Below are positions 61,211 through 64,000 of a stretch of 64,000 bases of DNA, piece after piece. Numbering within the stretch: position 1 is the stretch's first letter; each line of letters opens with the position of its first letter. Below the pieces are notes generated by a model that was not told the origin of the DNA, did not search any database, and was given only the letters and a program-made list of their open reading frames with translations. The DNA is from Holacanthus passer (taxonomy: Eukaryota; Chordata; Actinopteri; Pomacanthidae): positions 496,001-560,000 of the forward strand of contig JAFREQ010000076.1 of the NCBI GenBank assembly GCA_025331565.1, written 5' to 3'. Both the position numbers and the translations under genes were made by a program.

Positions 61211-62689
61211 CTGTGATGTATTGTATTTGTCCGTTCTCCACCGCCCACACGTCCTCGCAAAGCTGTCTGTCTTCAAAGGCGTCAGATCTTAACAGAGCTA
61301 CACATATAAAGCCTTATTCCCTTCATAACTTGGCCATTCTTCGCATACTTGGATCTCTTAAGAAACTCTTAAAATATGAACATAGTGATTCACTTTACAT
61401 CAACTGATTTTTCTTTTTTTTTTTCAACACGACAGTTCTAATAGCAATGTGCTGCACCTAATTTGCCGAGAGAATAAATGAATAACTAAATTTCCTCGCA
61501 CCAAACCGGACTCGATTCATTCTCAGCGACGAAAAATGAATGCCACGGAACTGTGCGGCAGCCGCTGATGCCATCTCTGGTTGATATTAAAGATATTAAA
61601 CCATATCTGTCTTAAAGTCACAGGTCTTAAAGTCACACAGAACTAATGGAGGCTGGGGAATAGCAGCCACTGTCTTCTATTGGGCCAATATAACAGCCTG
61701 GAATTGAACTTCATATTGGCCAGCTGGGACTGAGAAAAGGATTAAGGTCTCTGTATTTTCTTCCATCGAGTTGTGTTACGAGATTTAAAAGAAAGCGCCC
61801 TATGCATGATGGGAATTGATAAGGGCGCCGTGATAGGGAAACACTGGAAATGTTATACATTCTCACAGATGTCAACAAGTTAACTTCATGGTTATCTCTC
61901 TCTATTTTTTTCATCACTTTAGGATGCTGAGCTGTTTGTGTACAGTCATTTTTCAAACTTAAGCAATTGTGCTTATTCCACGGGAAACGGCTACTGCTGC
62001 TGCAAACCTGGGGAAAAAAAAGGCACATCACAGTAAATGCCACAACGAAAAGATGGAATTGCCATTTATTGTCAGACAACTGATTTCAGGTTTCATTATA
62101 CAGTGCAAACCCTTGCAGGAAAAAGAGAATGAATGGACTCACCTTCAAACATGCCACTGACTCTCTAAATGCCAAATACGCCCAAACCTCTCATGTCTGG
62201 ATGAATGGCAAGCTCTAGGCAGAGTGAGTTTGTGTCTCCTGTCTTTCCCCCATAAAAAAGTCAGATACCCCATGAGAGACGAAGTCTGCCAGACTGATCA
62301 CAGAGCCGCTGCTTTATCCAGAGAAAAACTGGGCTCTAAGAAGTTTGTGACAAAGTAGTTGTGGTATTTTATGATGTGGGCTCAGCCTGACACTGTGCAA
62401 AGAGCTGCTCACTTCCCTGAGGATTACCTACCCTTAAGAGGTGGTTCCATATGCCAAAGCTTCCCATATGTAAGACTTTTTTTTTTGTCTTTATTTTTGC
62501 TATTTTAAGAGGGGCAGAGCGAAGTCAGTTCAAGACATATGTCAATGCCTATGTTTCTTCTAACTGTTTTTTCAAGTGGTAAGAAAAAAAAAACCACACT
62601 CCACACTTGAAATATGTATAGTGTTGACACTGTTGGGTTCCACACTCAAACAGAAGCATTCACAGAGAGGAAAGATGTTTAACATGATA
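61211..62689. other. gene-free stretch with 15-bp tandem duplication
   Basis: GTCTTAAAGTCACAG at 61609-61623 is directly repeated as GTCTTAAAGTCACAC at 61624-61638. 61440-61580 is CpG-containing and non-repetitive. The minus frame 61711-62079 (122 codons) is unsupported. Confidence 0.35.
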
Positions 62690-63380
62690 TTAGTGCCCGA
62701 TAGGATGTGACTTTTCTGTCATGTTACTTAACGCCATCTTGACAGACAAGCAAGTAATTGTAATCAAATGGCAGGTGATCCTAATCAAAGGACGACGTGT
62801 TTGTGGCAGCGCGCCATACATGTTGGTGGTAAACACGTGCACAACATCCTGAGAACAGGAACAAGCGGGACAAGGCTTGCTGGCAAACACTTTGATCGCC
62901 TTTCATTCACTCTCGACTCTCATCTCTTTGGGCTTTTGGGGAAATGCACTGTTTAATCTGCCGTATGTCGCAGAAGTTTATACAAGGTACTCCATGGAGT
63001 TTGGGGGCTCACATTAGAAGGGGGAGGCAAGGAAAAAAAAAGCATACATTTACACGGTTGAGTGGTGTAATCTTCATGAAATACCGGTAAATAGGGAGAG
63101 GAAGCCTGGTGGAGCCGCAGATTAATGCTGCTATCAAATGGCCTGGGACAAAGAAGGGGATGGCTAATGAGCTGGAAAAGGCAGGGCTGTTCGCCGCGTT
63201 AAATGATACGGTAGCACCATCTCCCCACTGGCCGCCGCACTGCCATGTTCACATATTGTGGCGCCGCTAACAGCAATGTAGGACAAATATTGGAAAATGT
63301 CGTTTAAGCGAGATCCACGGCGACGTGTTTGATATTTTAAAGATGGCTTCATCAAAGGCAGATTTCAGCAACACAAATAC
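62690..63380. promoter_or_regulatory. candidate conserved non-coding block with TCF/LEF word
   Basis: CAAGTAATTGTAATCAAATGG and a perfect TCF/LEF word in CCTAATCAAAGGACG (about 62781-62792), then a denser part at 63115-63360 with GATTAATGCTGC, GGATGGCTAATGAGC, CCGCCGCACTGCC and GCTTCATCAAAGGCAG (second TCF/LEF-like word). Two clustered ATCAAAGG-type words plus homeodomain cores fit a developmental enhancer; unproven. Confidence 0.28.
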
Positions 63381-63490
63381 AGCTCTCTAATTTGACTCTC
63401 TCCCATATGCCTAATATCCCTCCCTGCCCAATTTCTGAGAGGTCATTTACTTCTTTTTCATCCCAAAAATTGCTTTTACATTTGATCTGT

Positions 63491-63560
63491 TCTCTCTCTC
63501 TCTCTCGTTCTCTGTCCCTTTATTTCTCTCTCTCTTCTGAAGTCCATTTCACTTCCTTTT

Positions 63561-63593
<33 letters not shown>

Positions 63594-63600
63594 TTGCCTC
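63491..63600. repeat. (CT)n microsatellite cluster
   Basis: TC repeats at 63491-63506, 63525-63535 and 63562-63591 (about 15 units). The plus frame at 63392-63610 is a translation of this repeat (Ser/Leu run) and not a gene. Confidence 0.9.
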
Positions 63601-64000
63601 TCTCCCATAGCCATGATATAATGAAAAACAGGGTTCTCTCCCTTGTCTATCTCTTTCCTGTGGTATCATCTCAGGCATGCTTGTAACCTCCCATGACTGT
63701 CGCCTAGGTGACAGGAAGAGCGAGATGAACTCTTGGGCTTAGATAAATTTCTCGGTCTGGCCTGCGGAGGCTCTATCAATTTTTGATGTTCTACTGCCTC
63801 ACAGACACTTTGCAGGCATTGTTTCATGTTTTATTTAGGTCTATGTTAGAGCTAGGTTAAAGTTTCAGCAGACTACTGCCCTGAAAGAGTCTGGAGGCAC
63901 GGAGGAAATATCACATTGGGGGCAATGGTGGCCTTTTATCAAGGGTCAGCGAAAGAGGAGGAGAGGATATGTGGTGAAAATGATTGCTTATGTGCTCTCA
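63601..64000. other. unassigned right edge
   Basis: No gene recognised; non-repetitive after the microsatellite. A feature may continue beyond the window. Confidence 0.3.

Noticed and set aside
61711..62079. 122-codon minus-strand frame
   Set aside because: No domain or homology recognised; length is within what chance gives for 64 kb in six frames.
63392..63610. Ser/Leu-rich open frame
   Set aside because: It is a translated CT microsatellite.
1..64000. CRISPR arrays, rRNA, bacterial operon features
   Set aside because: None seen; the sequence is vertebrate in character.

Overview
The window looks like intergenic (or very long intronic) DNA from a ray-finned teleost fish, probably a percomorph-type genome. 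The reasons are AT-rich sequence with many stops in every frame, and fossils of fish-type interspersed repeats: a Rex1-like LINE, a second LINE of the CR1/L2-like kind, LINE/SINE 3' tails, TTAA-flanked non-autonomous DNA elements and dispersed teleost repeats. There are no bacterial-type operons. I found no intact protein-coding gene, tRNA, rRNA or CRISPR array. Nearly all open frames are short chance frames; the longest (211 codons, 24329-24964) resembles nothing I know.

Repeat-rich part (1-13 kb). An antisense LINE reverse-transcriptase fossil lies at 300-1290. Three copies of one dispersed repeat (family A) are at 3440-3910, 6235-6561 and 19080-19395. A 444-bp TTAA-flanked piggyBac-like MITE at 6562-7005 abuts the second copy. 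The best protein fossil is at 8735-11680: a broken copy of a multi-copy teleost gene type with an N-terminal Cys/His finger pair, a conserved middle block and a C-terminal block on its own 3' exon. Its large gap, and the sequence after it, hold three fragments of a GIY-YIG-endonuclease retroelement, two of them head to head.

Middle part (13-46 kb). This is a long gene-free tract with several stretches that read like conserved non-coding regulatory DNA: dense, non-repetitive, rich in homeodomain, POU, GATA and E-box-like words (17.1-17.5, 18.3-18.7, 24.2-24.9, 25.5-26.0, 32.1-32.6 kb). Between them lie LINE 3' tails (25.1, 33.5, 35.0 kb), a dispersed element at 23.70-24.00 kb, two pairs of diverged direct repeats (28.7/31.7 and 31.1/32.0 kb), and a decayed ~42-bp tandem array at 39.98-40.42 kb with alternating ACTAGT-like and GATATC-like words.

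Right part (43-64 kb). A second TTAA element family (family B) has copies at 43430-43800 and 45988-46642, with fragments at 21.0 and 13.5 kb. A Rex1-like RT fossil occupies 47960-48640. From 49 kb to the right edge there are further candidate conserved non-coding blocks (49.0-49.6, 56.6-57.3, 58.1-58.6, 60.8-61.2, 62.7-63.4 kb) and a CT-rich microsatellite at 63.49-63.60 kb.

The layout fits a teleost gene desert near a developmental regulator, but the target gene cannot be named from this window. I found no new biological system. The most useful points are the decayed zinc-finger gene, the GIY-YIG fragments inside it, the TTAA element families and the candidate enhancers. All conservation claims are judged by eye.
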